DNA of 64,000 nt, from the NCBI RefSeq assembly GCF_002288925.2, contig NW_022098076.1:89512182-89576181 (forward strand). The letters run 5' to 3'. A program made the position numbers and the translations under genes. Below are positions 21,011 through 32,469 of this stretch, piece after piece (position 1 is the first letter of the stretch; the number at the start of each line of letters is the position of its first letter). Origin of the DNA: Delphinapterus leucas (taxonomy: Eukaryota > Chordata > Mammalia > Artiodactyla > Monodontidae). The notes under the pieces were generated by a model. That model did no database searches, had not been told where the DNA came from, and saw nothing but the letters and a program-made list of their open reading frames with translations.

Positions 21011-22163
21011 GTGGGCTCCAACTCCAAGGCTCCCGCCTGCAAACACCAGCCATGCTGCTGGAGGGCTGTTTGTACCAGAGACCAACAGTCTGGGAGAAGG
21101 AGCAAAAGCGAAGGGCTTTCCCATCAAGAGGATAGTGATTCCCCAGCCCTGTGAGTTACAATGACCTCACTCCTTATTTTTCTCCTTCAGGAAAGGTGGA
21201 GGAGCCAGGGACTGAGGAGAGGAGAGAAGGGCACTGAACAGGGATCCCTTGGAGCTCCAGGAGGAAAAGCCAGGAGTGGCCCTGGCAGTGCTTCAGGAGT
21301 CACTACAGCTACAGTCAGAATCTGGCTGTGGTGTTCTGGGGCAGGTGGGTCATCGAGTGTTTCTGAGAGGTGCGGATGCTAATGGGAACAGAAGGAGAAG
21401 CTTTCAGCCAATGAGACATCATTTTCCTAATGAATTTTGCATCCCCCTGATGAGGACACATGGGTTGGCTTAAAAATAGCATCAGTGGAGCCTCTCTTAA
21501 CTTCATCATTTCCACTCTCACATCCTGAATGAGCACCTCTAAATTTGGAACTGACAAAAGCCTGCCAAAAGATTTCCTTTCAGAAAATAATGGGCTTAAT
21601 GTGCCTTTTGATGAATGGCTGAGGTTTCATTTTCTGCTGCCCCCGAGTTTGAACTATTTTTCCTTTTTTTAAAGGAGGCGCTGTGTACACCTTTGTTTCC
21701 AATAATTGGATCTGAGTGGAAGGGAAAAGTCTCTGTGGAATGAGTTTCCTGTGAAACCAGATTTCAACCTTCTAAAATGAAATATTAGTGGGAATGTGTC
21801 TGGTTTAAAGAGCCTAATTGTGAGAAGACAATCTTCCCACTGACTGTCCTCAAAAAGGTAGGAAGCTAGCTCGTGGGGGCATGAGGAGTGAGCTCCACAT
21901 CTCAGAGGGGCGAGCTCGTTGGTCCTTGGCTTCTTCCAGCAGCTCCGGATGCTGCTTCTCTGGGATTGAGGCACAGGACATTTCAGATCTTGCTTCCTTA
22001 GAAACATGTTTGTGCCATTTCTATCTTGTTTTGCTCATTTTTTAGCAAGAAAGAAGAAAACTCCCTGTGAGTAGAGTGCAGTGGACTTTTCAGTTAAAAC
22101 ACTGAACGAAGCACATGCATTTAACATGTCTCCTCCTCCTTCCTCCATCCCCAGTTTTAAATC
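21011..22163. other. Unassigned DNA
   Basis: No gene or repeat is recognised. Frames up to 112 codons have no supporting signal. Confidence 0.35.
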
Positions 22164-22177
22164 AAGAAAATAATCCA

Positions 22178-22502
22178 GGGATTCCCTGGTGGTGCAGTGG
22201 TTAAGAATCCGCCTGCCAATGCAGGGGACACGGGTTCGAGCCCTTGTCCGGGAAGATCCCACATGCTGCGGAGCAACTAAGCCCGTGTGCCACAACTACT
22301 GAGCCCACGTGCCACAACTACTGAAGCCTGCGTGTCTAGAGCCCGTGCTCCACAACAAGAGAAGCCAGGACAGCGAGAAGCCTGCGCACCGCAACGAAGA
22401 GTAGCCCCTGCTCGCCGCAACTAGAGAAAGCCCGTGCGCAGCAACGACGACCCAACACAGCCAAAAATAAAAACAAACAAATAAATAAATACTTTTTTTT
22501 TA
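22178..22502 (+). mobile_element. CHR SINE, long form, perfect 14-bp TSD
   Basis: The head is 'gggattccctggtggtgcag' and the B box 'cacgggttcgagcccttg'. The body has two 'gccacaactactga' blocks and ends 'gacccaacacagccaaaa' with a tail. 'aagaaaataatcca' at 22164-22177 and 22503-22516 is an exact 14-bp target duplication, which fixes both ends of the element. Confidence 0.97.
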
Positions 22503-22516
22503 AAGAAAATAATCCA

Positions 22517-23979
22517 AAAGAGAAGAAAATGCATTAGCACCAGAAACCAGGAATTGTGCATTTCAAAATAATGCCAGAAACTTCATGGGATCTCTGCAAA
22601 ATGTCACGCGATGGAAACCAGATGGAGGGGATGGGGCAGGTTCCTGGGCTTGTGGGCCCCACCGTTGTTGGGAAGGCAATGGCAGGGCTCCATCTAACCC
22701 TATGGCTCATGCTGCAGAGAAGAGACACAAGGGCGGGGACATGGGCAGTGATGGGGAGCCACCCTCCCTCCTGGCGAGTGTCCTGGAACAGGCAGTCCAG
22801 CTCCAGAGCAGATGGCTACTGGGGGCTCTCATCACAACAGTGTCTCCAGGTGCAGGCAGGGACACCCCGACACTATGGATGCTGTCACCTCCAGCTGCTA
22901 TCAAGAGGCTTCATGGCAGCTGCAGAAGTGGGCAGTGACCTGCCTTCCTCAGCAAAGAAAGTCTTTGGTGCAGCCATGAAGCTCCCATAGGTAATGCAGC
23001 CTCTGACCTATATAAAAAGCACGGTAAGTCATGGCTCTCCTTTCTCCCTTATCTGGGCTTAGACACTTCCAGCAGAGTGTCCTGCACAGTGTGTCCTCCT
23101 CTCTTCCAGAAGCCACTCCACTACCCGTGCTCGCAAATATACTCAGAACTCCCTGCGTGATAAGCAAGCTGAGATATACAAGTGGACGTTTGCAAGGAGA
23201 TGCTGATTCCAAAAGGGATCAATCTAGGGACTCAGAGCAAACACCCTCTTCATCGTGATCCCTAATTCTTGGGTGTGAAATGGGCTTCTTGAACCAGAAG
23301 GAAAGCTTTGGAGATTCCCTAAGTTGCGTTCTCAGTGGATATTGTGTCTGTGAATAGAATGATATGAGAACAGGAGAGAACGTTTTCTGATGAAAAGTAC
23401 AACCGCTGAATTCAAAGAAAAAAATCATTGGAAGTGCGGAAGTTTAGATCAGAGCCTCCAAAATTCTCAGAGGAAAAGTCTGCAGAGATTAATAAGAAAA
23501 GCAAAATTAACTAGATAAATGAATAAGTGAACAATATGTAGAGATAAATAGAGGACTTGGAGGACAAATTCAGGAGATTCAAAATATCTATCATCAGAAT
23601 GGAAATAGCAACAAAGGTCAGAGACATAATAAAAAGATTTCCCTGTAATAGATGACGTTTCACTCATAATTTTAAAGTCTTTTCCATAAATATGGTTCTG
23701 ACTTCTCTTACATTCATAACCTTCTCTATCTGGGCTTCCTCTCCTTTTTTTCTTGATTAGCGTTTTTAAAGAGTGGCTACTTTCAGGATTTCCTGAAGTT
23801 GCCCGTTTACAAGAATCAACTGGAGTGCTTGATAAAATACGGATTTCAGGGTCTTTCCTCAAATGTTCAGGATTTGAATTTGAGGAGGTAGGGGGACCTG
23901 GACATTTAATTTTATGCAGCCCAAGACGTTATCTTAAGATCATCTAAGTTTGGGTAACTTGAATATTGCCATGCCCTTT
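22517..23979. other. Unassigned DNA
   Basis: About 1.4 kb without a repeat I can name. A 144-codon plus-strand frame (22556-22990) and a 131-codon minus-strand frame (23467-23862) have no recognisable domain. I do not call them genes. Confidence 0.35.
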
Positions 23980-24370
23980 TCAAATAACTAACTTTTGATT
24001 TATTTAACACTTTTACTGTTTTTGTAATTCAGATATTTCTGGTTTTGTCTTCATCATTTCTTCCCTCAGAGTTTTGCTTCCCCCCCCCCTCCTTTTCTAG
24101 ATTTTTAAGATAAATCCTTAGTTTATTGATATTTTTCTTTTTTTCTCAAGTGATAAAAGCTTTTAAAACATAGACATTTCATCTGAGAATAGATTTGTCC
24201 AAATTATATGTTTTTTGGTTAACAGTGTTTGCATGGGTATTATTTTCTAAATAGGTTGCAACTACAAGTTGATCCTTTTATTAAACAAAGCATCATTTAC
24301 ATTTTTTTCACTTGGTTTTTGTTTAACTTCTAAAGTTTTTCTAAAATTTCATTCCCAGTAAAGACCTTCA
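23980..24370 (-). mobile_element. Ancient L1/HAL1 fragment
   Basis: The plus strand is strongly T-rich with an antisense L1 ORF2-like word order ('ctaacttttgatttatttaa', 'tttttctcaagtgataaaag', 'tgatccttttattaaacaaa'). It is very decayed, and assignment rests on order and composition. Confidence 0.4.
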
Positions 24371-24517
24371 GTTCTATAACCAATTAGGAGAAATATAGTC
24401 AACTGACATCTAATCAAAATTATAAAGTTATTAGGATGAGAGTATAAACCTGTAGATAAAAGAGACGTTGCTAAATACAAAAAATAGAATTAATTATTAG
24501 AATACATCAATTTAGAG

Positions 24518-24698
24518 CAGGATTTCTTAACCTTGACACTACTGACAATCTGGATGAGATAATTCTCTGTGGTGAGGCTGTCCTGCGCTTGTAGGAGGGT
24601 CAGCAGTATCCCTGGCCTCCACCCACCGGATGCCGGTGTTAATATCAACCCCGAAAGCTGTCTTACAGAGGTAAAAACACCCCAGGTGAAAACCACTG
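24518..24698 (+). mobile_element. hAT-Charlie MITE (MER5/MER20 type) with 8-bp TSD
   Basis: It begins 'caggatttcttaaccttgac' and ends 'ggtgaaaaccactg', matching the terminal inverted repeats of hAT MITEs (CAGTGGTTCTCAAC... to ...GAACCACTG). The flanks 'atttagag' (24510-24517) and 'agttagag' (24699-24706) form the 8-bp duplication expected of hAT insertion, with one mismatch. At 181 bp it is full length for the class. Confidence 0.8.
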
Positions 24699-24706
24699 AG
24701 TTAGAG

Positions 24707-25069
24707 AAAATGACTTCTGTCTTTGCTGGAGGATGAATTTGGACACTTGCAGGTCTTAAACCCACCACCCTTTTCCCTTTCAAAATCCTTTCTCCAGCAC
24801 AGGCTCACTCCCCTGGGCTTTAGAGGGGAGTGGAGACCAAGAAGGAGGTTGCTTTGAAAATCACACAGTAATGTGCTTTAATCAATTTATTAATTCTTTT
24901 TCTGTCTAGGAGAGCTCATAGCACCTTTTTCTCTCCATCCTTGGCAACAGGGCCTTAAGCCAATATTATTAAAATACCAACAAAAGTAGCTGGAACAATT
25001 CCCATAAGACAATTATACAGCAGGTCCGTAATGCATGATAATAGGCTCTCCAAAGTATTTATTTTACAT
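24707..25069. other. Unassigned DNA
   Basis: No gene or repeat is recognised in this short gap. Confidence 0.35.
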
Positions 25070-25089
25070 CACTGAATGGTGGGCATTTT

Positions 25090-25449
25090 TAAAATTAATT
25101 TCTTAATGGAATATTTCTTTTCTTTTAATTTATTATTTATTTTTTATACAATTTTGAAAGGTTACTTTCCATTTACAGTTGTTACAAAATATTGGCTATA
25201 TTCTTTGTGTTGTGCAATAAATACATCCTTGAACCTGTCTTACACCCAATAGTTTGTATCTCCTACTCCACCACCCCTATATTGCCACCCACCCCCCACA
25301 ACTGGTAATCATTATTTCACTTAGCATAATGCCCTCCAGGTCTATCCATGTTGCTGCAAATGGCAAAATTTCATTCTTTTTTTATGGCTGAGTAGTATTC
25401 CATTGTAAAAATATGCCACATCTTCTTTATCCATTCATCTTTTGAAGGA
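25090..25449 (-). mobile_element. L1 3' end with 20-bp TSD
   Basis: Antisense L1: 'ttatttcacttagcataatg', 'ccatgttgctgcaaatggca', 'ggctgagtagtattccattg', 'cttctttatccattcatctt'. The minus-strand frame ends with the ORF2 C-terminal motif MEYYSAIKK. 'cactgaatggtgggcatttt' is repeated exactly at 25070-25089 and 25450-25469. This is a 20-bp target duplication that bounds a 360-bp, 5'-truncated insertion. Confidence 0.92.
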
Positions 25450-25474
25450 CACTGAATGGTGGGCATTTTAATCT

Positions 25475-25605
25475 CTCTTTTGTAGTCAATAAATTGAGGC
25501 TCCAGGAGATTTAATAAATGGCCCAAAGTAATGTAAGTACCTAAGAGGTGGCAGACTGGAGATAGGACCTCAGGGTGGCCTGATCCCACGTGAATGATCT
25601 GATTT
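25475..25605 (-). mobile_element. MIR SINE fragment
   Basis: 'aaattgaggctccaggagat', 'ggcccaaagtaatgtaagta' and 'agaggtggcagactggagat' are antisense MIR. The L1 target duplication lies just at its edge. Confidence 0.6.
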
Positions 25606-25769
25606 CTTAGTTGAGATGGAAGTCTGTTAAGTGTGTGTTATTTGCCCCTCCCCCAGTTCTTATAAAATTACCCTTAAAGTTCATAAAACTACACTGCTTT
25701 TTCATTTTATTTCACAAAGTTTATATTCTGTTGTACAAAAGATAAGAAAACAAGGAAAGTCAGAAAATG

Positions 25770-25976
25770 TTCATGCTATTTGATCCACTCGTTCTGCTGA
25801 TGACAATTTATCCTAATGAAGTGCAAGTAAGGCTATTTTGCAACAAAATGTTTACCATAGTGTTATGTATAACAGTAAAACCTTTAGAAAAATACAAATG
25901 TCTGAGGTAAGGTAATGAGTTACTAACTCTGATACAGCCACACAATGGATTCTTATAAAAATATTTAAAATTATGC
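25770..25976 (+). mobile_element. Old L1 3' region, left part
   Basis: 'gacaatttatcctaatgaag', 'aaatgtttaccatagtgtta' and 'gatacagccacacaatggat' match the sense 3' region of an old L1M. It breaks at 'ttaaaattatgc' (25965-25976), the same 12 bases from which the L1 appears to resume at 26625. Confidence 0.6.
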
Positions 25977-26624
25977 TTACGAAGCTATTTCACTAGCTTT
26001 TTTGTTTTAAGATAGACTTAATTGTAAAATTAAAATAACAGTACAAAAAGTACAAACATGAAAATAAAAATTCTCTAACTATTCCAACACTTAATACAGC
26101 AGTCATTAGGGCTATTGATAAATTTTCTGACTTCTCTTATTCTAGAGGTAGTAGGATTGAACTTGCCTGCCCACCTTAAATTAGATGCGGTCATGTGACT
26201 CACTTTGGCCAATGAAAGGTGAGCAGCCATGAGCTCGCTCGTTTCCCAGCACCCTTGTCACGCTGCGTTTAACCAGTCGACCATCCGCGATCTGGTAGCA
26301 GGTAAGTATTTCCCTTTTTTTCTTGCCTTTCTTTGATTAGTGAAGTTGAACCACTTCATGCTTCAGACTGTATTCTTTATTTAAAGGCTTTGGTCTTATG
26401 ACACTCTTAGAAAATGCTTCCCCACTTCAAAATTATGAATATTCACCTAAAGCTGTATTCTAGTGCTTTGATGCTTTTATTTTTAATACTTAATTTTTGT
26501 ATAATCTAGAATTTACTTTGAATTAAGGAGAGAATTCTAGTGATCGAGTTTTCTTTTCTCTTTCAACTGGTTAATATATTGTCCCAATGTCATTTATTAA
26601 GCCATCTCTCTTATCCCCATTGAC
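25977..26624. mobile_element. Insert between two 'ttaaaattatgc' copies, with LTR-like and L1 parts
   Basis: This 648-bp block lies between two perfect 12-bp repeats that look like a target duplication inside an older L1. Its first half includes 'actcactttggccaatgaaa', similar to a MaLR-type LTR phrase. Its second half (about 26330-26624) reads as antisense L1M ORF2 ('tttactttgaattaaggaga', 'tcccaatgtcatttattaag'). It may be composite, and the mechanism is unclear because no poly(T) start is visible. Confidence 0.4.
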
Positions 26625-26720
26625 TTAAAATTATGCAGAGTATTTGATGACACGGGAACATGCTTATCACAATGCCATGTGTAAAGATCCAAGTGAAACA
26701 AAGTTGTAACTGACAAGATG
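26625..26720 (+). mobile_element. Old L1 3' region, right part
   Basis: 'ttaaaattatgcagagtatt' and 'tgatgacacgggaacatgct' continue the sense L1M 3' region that breaks off at 25976. Confidence 0.5.
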
Positions 26721-27544
26721 CCCCCTATCTCAAACAAATGTGTTTATAGAAAAGTTTTGGAAGGAATTATATAATGCTATTTTGGGGAGAGTATTTTACT
26801 TTAATATTTTGGATTATCTGGATCTAGAGGTCAATTTAGTTTTAAGGACCTTCTGTGTACATGGATCATATCACATTCCTATGTTGAAACCGATGTAAAA
26901 GGAAGACATAACTTGTCTTCCCATTTTTGGTTTTGCTAAATCCTGTAAAGGAAGCCATCCTATTCCAACACTACTTATTAAGGTGGTCTTAAAGGTAGTC
27001 CCATTCCTCTTTGAGTCTGCCTTTTCTATCTTAAGGATATAGAGCCTCTCAATTTTGCAGTCTTGTAATTTCAGGCAATGGTTATACAAAGTCAAAGTGA
27101 ATTATAGCACAATTCAAATCTGACGACCTCATATGCAGTTGATTGTTTTTAAGACTTGCACGTGCTGTGTTGACTCCACTATGGTACTTTGGGTCATTGA
27201 CAATAGAGGTACATTGGTTATAAGTTAGGATTAGCTGGATTTGGAAAACTGAGTGTTTTTATATCATAATGATAACTTTTACAGGCTTAGATTATTAATT
27301 AGTTTAAATATTACTTCATTCTTTCATTATCTAGGTGTCTTTGAACTTACACTTTGTTTGCCTCATTTTTCTTATTTATGACATAGTGATGGAGTAATTT
27401 ATCAGGCTGTTGTCAGATTAAAGATAGTAGAGATTTAAAAGGCTACTGCAGTCCTTGTAACATAGAAAGTACACGAAAGCATTAGTTCCCTGGCTGTTTT
27501 TCCAGTTGACCTCATGTACTAAAATAATACACCACTAGCAAAAC
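26721..27544. other. Unassigned AT-rich DNA
   Basis: No gene or family is recognised. A 74-codon minus-strand frame (26871-27095) has no supporting features. Confidence 0.35.
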
Positions 27545-28330
27545 ACTCATTCTTAGTAAAATTCAATTCAGTAATCCCTTACTGAACACATACACTAAGG
27601 AATGATAGGCATTGAAGCAGATACAGAGATGTATGGGCTACATCTTTTTCCCTTATGAGGTTTACAGTCAAATGAGTAAGGGAGACAAGAGCAGAAACAA
27701 CCCTAATAGAGCGTGTAACTGTAAATATACCTCTTTACCTATAATAACAGTGACAGTTTTAGACTGACCTTTCCAGCCTTCCCATCTGATATTCATTATT
27801 ATACACCACTGTCATTTGGTGACAGCTGGTTGGAATTACGGATGCAGTTTGTGGCCATGGAGCTCAGAGGGCAGTGCTAACCAGGGTCATGGTCTTGTTA
27901 GCACAGAGCTCTAACCAGCTGAGCTCATCAACCAGAACGTACAAATTTGCCCAGGAAAATGGCACTGATGATAATCCTGGAAATAAACGAATATTTATTA
28001 AAAGGAGAGAATCAATAATGATTCCATAAAGGACTGTTTCAAAATCCGATTCAATGAATAATTAAGTTATATATTTTACATGTAAGACACTGCGTTTGGG
28101 TATGAGGGAGATCGTATAGTGAATAAATCAGGGGAGACGCAGTCTTACCCTCAAGAAACTGACAGACTAATTGCGGGGAAATAGCCTTGAGGGCAACTAA
28201 AACAGAATAGGCCAAGGGCCTTGGGGAAAGTGCTGGGCTGTGGGGTCTGAAGGAGAGAGAATAGATTTGGTTGAATGGGTTAAGGAAGATGTCAGGGCGA
28301 TGGGGCATTTGAAACAGACCTTGAATCAGG
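27545..28330 (-). mobile_element. Two L2-like fragments with a gap
   Basis: 27545-27710 ('taatcccttactgaacacat', 'gaggtttacagtcaaatgag') and 28065-28330 ('cagtcttaccctcaagaaac', 'gatgtcagggcgatggggca') both follow antisense L2 order. The 27711-28064 stretch between them is unassigned. They may be parts of one decayed L2. Confidence 0.4.
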
Positions 28331-28479
28331 ACCATGTGAATACACTCAAAATATTGCATATGCCTTATAGTTTATTTATTCAATTTTGCTTACATCTTTC
28401 TTGATTTTCTGAAACTATTTAAAAAATTAACCAAGTGGCACAAATTATATTACCATAAAATGCCAACACAGAGGTGAGT
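28331..28479. other. Unassigned AT-rich DNA
   Basis: AT-rich sequence without a recognised family or gene. Confidence 0.3.
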
Positions 28480-29390
28480 ATGAAAGTCTCCTTCACTATG
28501 GCTCTCATTTCAACTCCTTTCTCCAGATATTACAAATGTGTATTATTCAGAATGTTTTCTATGTGTTTATTTACATATATTTGTGCTTATGTAAATATTT
28601 GGGAAAACACTGACTTATACTATGTACAAAATTGTTCAGCCCTTGGCTTTTTAAAAAATTTAACAATATGTTTTGTCTTTTCCCATGTCAGTTCTTATAA
28701 ATCTATCTCCTTTTTCGTAGCTGACTGGTTGTTTCTAGACCCATGCTGTCCACTATGGTATCCACTAGTCACTTGGGATCTATTTCTATTTAAGTTTAAG
28801 ATAATTAAATTAAATTAAATTTAAAATTCAGTTCCTCAGTTGCGCTTACCACATTTCAAGTGCTTAGCAACCACAAGGATACTGTGCTGGACAGAGCAAA
28901 TACAGAACATTTCCATCATTGCTAAAAAACTCTATTGCGTGGAACTACGCCATGCTACGAGTGCACCAGCGTTTACTTAGACATTCACTCTCTGTTGAAG
29001 AACACTTAGGGTCTTTCCCACTTTTCACTATAATAAAAATGCTGCAGTGAACACCTTTGAACACCCATCTTTTGTGTACATGGGGGAGGGTTTGTGTGGA
29101 ATAGATTTCTAGAATAGAAACATCATGGTTGCATTGCAAGCACACTTGAATTTGGATAGATAGTGCCAAATTTTCTCTTAAAAGGTTGCACCAGTTATAT
29201 CACTTTAGAGCCTACTTGAACGCTCATTTTTCAACTGCTTACCAGCCCTGGAGATTAAAAATCTCTACAATTTTGCCACCCTGATGGACAAAAAAAAAAA
29301 TCCTGCTATCTTTTTAATTTGAATTTTTTGATTTCTTAGTGACATTGGGCATTTAAATATAATTTTTAATTACCTAAAGAAAAGCATGAG
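28480..29390 (-). mobile_element. Ancient L1M 3' region, interrupted by a hAT MITE
   Basis: Left part: 'cttttcccatgtcagttctt' and 'cgtagctgactggttg'. Right part: 'aaaatgctgcagtgaacacc', 'ttggatagatagtgccaaat' and 'ttaaaaggttgcaccagtta'. Together these follow the antisense L1M 3' region continuously across the inserted MITE at about 28741-28954. The L1 is therefore older than the MITE copy. Confidence 0.7.
28741..28954. mobile_element. hAT-like MITE inside L1M
   Basis: 'atgctgtccactatggtatc', 'aattcagttcctcagttgcg', 'ccacatttcaagtgcttagc' and 'acagaacatttccatcattg' match a common nonautonomous hAT MITE whose ends read CAGTGCTGTCCA. The ends here are eroded and no 8-bp duplication survives. 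I recognise the family by sequence but am not certain of its name. Confidence 0.7.
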
Positions 29391-29499
29391 TATATTTTTA
29401 CTGTAAAACATTACAATTTCTTACCTGTCTGGTTAACGGTGGTCCAGAAAATAATTTATCTCTACTGACAAAGGTCACAGATGTCCTGAACTGAACAAA

Positions 29500-29590
29500 T
29501 CATAGGATGAGAAATGTGAACAGCCAATGAGCACAAGAAAAATATAATTTTCTACTTGTACAAGTAGAAATGCAAAGTAAAATAAAATGT
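29500..29590 (+). mobile_element. Old L1 fragment
   Basis: 'gaacagccaatgagcacaag' followed by 'tagaaatgcaaagtaaaata' resembles sense L1M 3' sequence. It is short and the assignment is tentative. Confidence 0.4.
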
Positions 29591-30278
29591 AAAGGAAAGA
29601 AATGAAAAGTAAAGTATATGTATTATATTACATTACATTATATTATTTTATATTATATTATATTAAGTTTTCTTGGCTGTAATTGTTCCAGGCACTAAAC
29701 AACAAGCACATTTGGAGTTCAGTATAAAATATTAAATAATATTGATGAATTCTATGAATCAGTACTGCAACTAGAATAGTCTTACAACATGTTACTTTGG
29801 TTAGTTGGTTTTTCTTGCGGGGGAGGCAGGGATGGAAAGAACATGTTAGTTTCAGCCTATCAGCAATACTTCTTGCCAAAGATTAGATTGAAAAAACTGA
29901 GCTGAGAGCAGCAGGCAGAGAATCGATTGACAGGCAACAGTGCAAACAATCCGTTGTTGCTAAGAAACGCCATCCTTAAAAGAGTAGAAACTCACTCACC
30001 CCCCATGTGAAAGCTGAGTCCAGACCTGCACCACAGAGCCTGCTTCACGTGGAAGGAATCAGCTAGCAGTGGTCCATGGAGGCAGGCAGAAGCCGGAAGT
30101 AAAGATTCTGCAGCAAAGGTGTATAAGAGGAATACATAAAAACCGACCTTGGAAACCTGTTGAATAAAATCTGTATAATTCATAGACTGTCTAAAGATGA
30201 AGCTACCTGTCATCTTTAAGCCACACCCACTAGAAACACTGAGTTTCCTGAGGTAACTGTGCAGCCTTGATTAAGCCG
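29591..30278. other. Unassigned DNA with TATTA tract
   Basis: A TATTA/ATTAT simple repeat occupies about 29619-29665. The remainder, up to the minisatellite, is unassigned, with only short frames. Confidence 0.4.
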
Positions 30279-30468
30279 TAATTAAGCCCCAATGCCCACT
30301 GGCTTTGGAGGACAAGTAATTAAGCCCCAATGCCCACTGGCTTTGGAGGACCAGTAATTAAGCCCCAATGCCCACTGGCTTTGGAGGACCAGTAATTAAG
30401 CCCCAATGCCCACTGGCTTTGGAGGACCAGTAATTAAGCCCCAATGCCCACTGGCTTTGGAGGACCAG
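30279..30468. repeat. Minisatellite: five 38-bp units
   Basis: Five head-to-tail units start at 30279, 30317, 30355, 30393 and 30431, each beginning 'taattaagccccaatgccca' and ending 'ctttggaggaccag'. They are essentially identical; the only difference I see is 'gacaag' in place of 'gaccag' at the end of the first unit. A diverged partial unit ('ttgattaagccg') precedes the array. There are no spacers, so it is not a CRISPR array. The near-identity implies recent expansion or gene conversion. Confidence 0.97.
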
Positions 30469-30956
30469 GCTGGCTGAGCACATACTTAGTGGTATTAAGC
30501 AGGGAGTGTCGTGGCTGTTGTCATCTTCAGTGAATGCCTGGCAGGAGCTGAAGTACCCCTTCCCAGGAAAGGACCCTCATCCCTCCCAGGGAGGCGAGAG
30601 CTGTGAGAGGCTACAGAGACAGGGCCTCCAGTTAGACGCAGAAAGATGAAGCACCATGTGGTTAAGTTCACTGAGATGGCCTAGGATTCATGAGTCTTTC
30701 TTATATACCAGCTAATAAAGACTCAGAACTCAAAGCTTGAGGTTTGGACAGACGTGGAAGAGGATGCCAAGGCTTAGCAGAAAGCAGTCAGACATCCGTC
30801 CACTAACAGGGTGGGCCAGAGCACGCTGGACCACACAGGAGAGAATTCTAGAGCCTGGAGGAGAGGAAGGCAGCTCAACTGAACTGTGCTTTTAATCCTG
30901 GCTCAGTAATACTCCCTCCCCGTCAGGATGGCAGAGCTGCAGATGGACACCACTTG
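30469..30956. other. Unassigned DNA
   Basis: No repeat or gene is recognised between the minisatellite and the SINE target site. Confidence 0.35.
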
Positions 30957-30970
30957 GGCCATAGATTCTT

Positions 30971-31325
30971 TTTTTTTTTTTTTTTATAAATTTATTGATT
31001 TTTGGCTGCGTTGGGTCTTCGTTGCTGCGCGCGGGCTTCCTCTAGTTGCAGCGAGCGGGGGCTACTCTTCGTTGAGGTGCACGGGCTTCTCATTGCAGTG
31101 CCTTCTCTTGTTACAGAGCATGGGCTTTAGGCACACGGGCTTCAGTAGTTGTGGCATGTGGGCTCAGTAGTTGTGGCTCGCGGGCTCTAGAGCACAGGCT
31201 CAGTAGTTGCGGTGCATGGGCTTAGTTGTTCTGCGGCATGTGGGATCTTCCCGGACCAGGGCTCTAACCCATGTCCCCTGCATTGGCAGGCGGATTCTTA
31301 ACCACTGTGCTACCAGGGAAGCCCA
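30971..31325 (-). mobile_element. CHR SINE, long form, perfect 14-bp TSD
   Basis: The plus strand opens with a T run and 'ggctgcgttgggtcttcgtt', then repeated 'agtagttgtgg' blocks, and ends at 'taccagggaagccca'. 'ggccatagattctt' at 30957-30970 and 31326-31339 is an exact target duplication. The T run immediately follows the left copy, as expected for reverse transcription from a poly(A) tail. Confidence 0.97.
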
Positions 31326-31368
31326 GGCCATAGATTCTTGATGGATGCATCCCTGTCTCTGCACACAG

Positions 31369-31400
31369 GTGATATGTAAATCAACTATACTTAAGAAAAA
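31369..31400 (+). mobile_element. Minimal L1 3' end (about 30 bp)
   Basis: 'tgtaaatcaactatacttaa' followed by an A run is the last two dozen bases of the cetartiodactyl L1 3' end. If real, it is an extreme 5' truncation. Confidence 0.4.
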
Positions 31401-32105
31401 AAAAACCCTATCTTAAAAATAAAATTCTAGGAGCTTGTCTTATCAACATGGGTTCCATTTAAAGGGTCATTTCTCATCTTCATAAAGATTTATAGAGGTT
31501 TTAAAAACGTCCATAGGAGTTGTTATCTATAGATAGCTGGATTGGGTGGACCCTACTTCCTCGCGATCATAATCATTTCCTGGTGTCCCAGGTGTGCAAA
31601 GCCAGGAAGTAGCCTGTAGGTGCTGTTCTAAAGGAAAGAAGGAAGGAAGGAAATAGGGAAGGGAGGGAGGGAGGGAAAAGAAAGAAAAGCAAGAATGAAC
31701 TCCTTATTAACTTTTAAAAGCTGTGTGTGTGTGTGTGCGCACGCGCGCATGCGCACTCATGCATGCATGTGTTTGAATGTCATTCTTGTGATTGTTAATA
31801 TGGCCTCGCCAGGGTCCTTTCTCCACCACTGATCAAATTCATCCTAGGAAACACCTTTATAGCAGAGTAGTGTGGAGCTGGTTCAGAGAACTACAAAGGA
31901 AGAGTCTACATTAATGTCCTCTTTGCTTTATTTATGGACTCCATTGGCTGCAGCAAATTTCCTTCAGTATTTAATTTCTTTCAGCAGAAATGCTTTGAAC
32001 TGTTCTCGACATTTAAATAGATATATTAACACTCAACATCAAAATACTAACTTTATAAATTTAGAAAGCTGAATTCTCTGACGTGAGATCATTGTTATAG
32101 AAGCA

Positions 32106-32141
<36 letters not shown>

Positions 32142-32469
32142 CTCACATCTCAGAGCCCAAAGTGTTCCGTGTCCTTCACTCCCCACAGTTTTGAATCCAA
32201 GAATCGCCTTCTGCCAGGTCCCTGTTGCCTATCTTCTCACCTCATCCTGAGCAGTTTTCTAGGTCTCACCTGCTCCTTCCCTTACGGGCTGCACGTGTTC
32301 GGTTCTCCGAGCTTCCACCATGTTCCTTCTGTAACTCTGCACACTGTGCACACCCATGACTATGTCCAAACCACAGTGGCTCTCAAATGTGTATTTTAAC
32401 CTCCTGTGTCTCCTCTATATCCCAACTATTACAGCCAACCGTCCACCTGAGCATCCCTAATTCACCTTG
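31401..32469. other. Unassigned DNA with three microsatellites
   Basis: Contained tracts are a GGAA/GGGA purine run (about 31630-31690), a TG-to-CG alternating tract (about 31722-31772) with 'gtgcgcacgcgcgcatgcgc', and a TG tract (about 32108-32140). The rest is unassigned. Confidence 0.5.

Noticed and set aside
30279..30468. CRISPR array
   Set aside because: The repeats are contiguous with no spacers, and the host is a mammal. It is a minisatellite.
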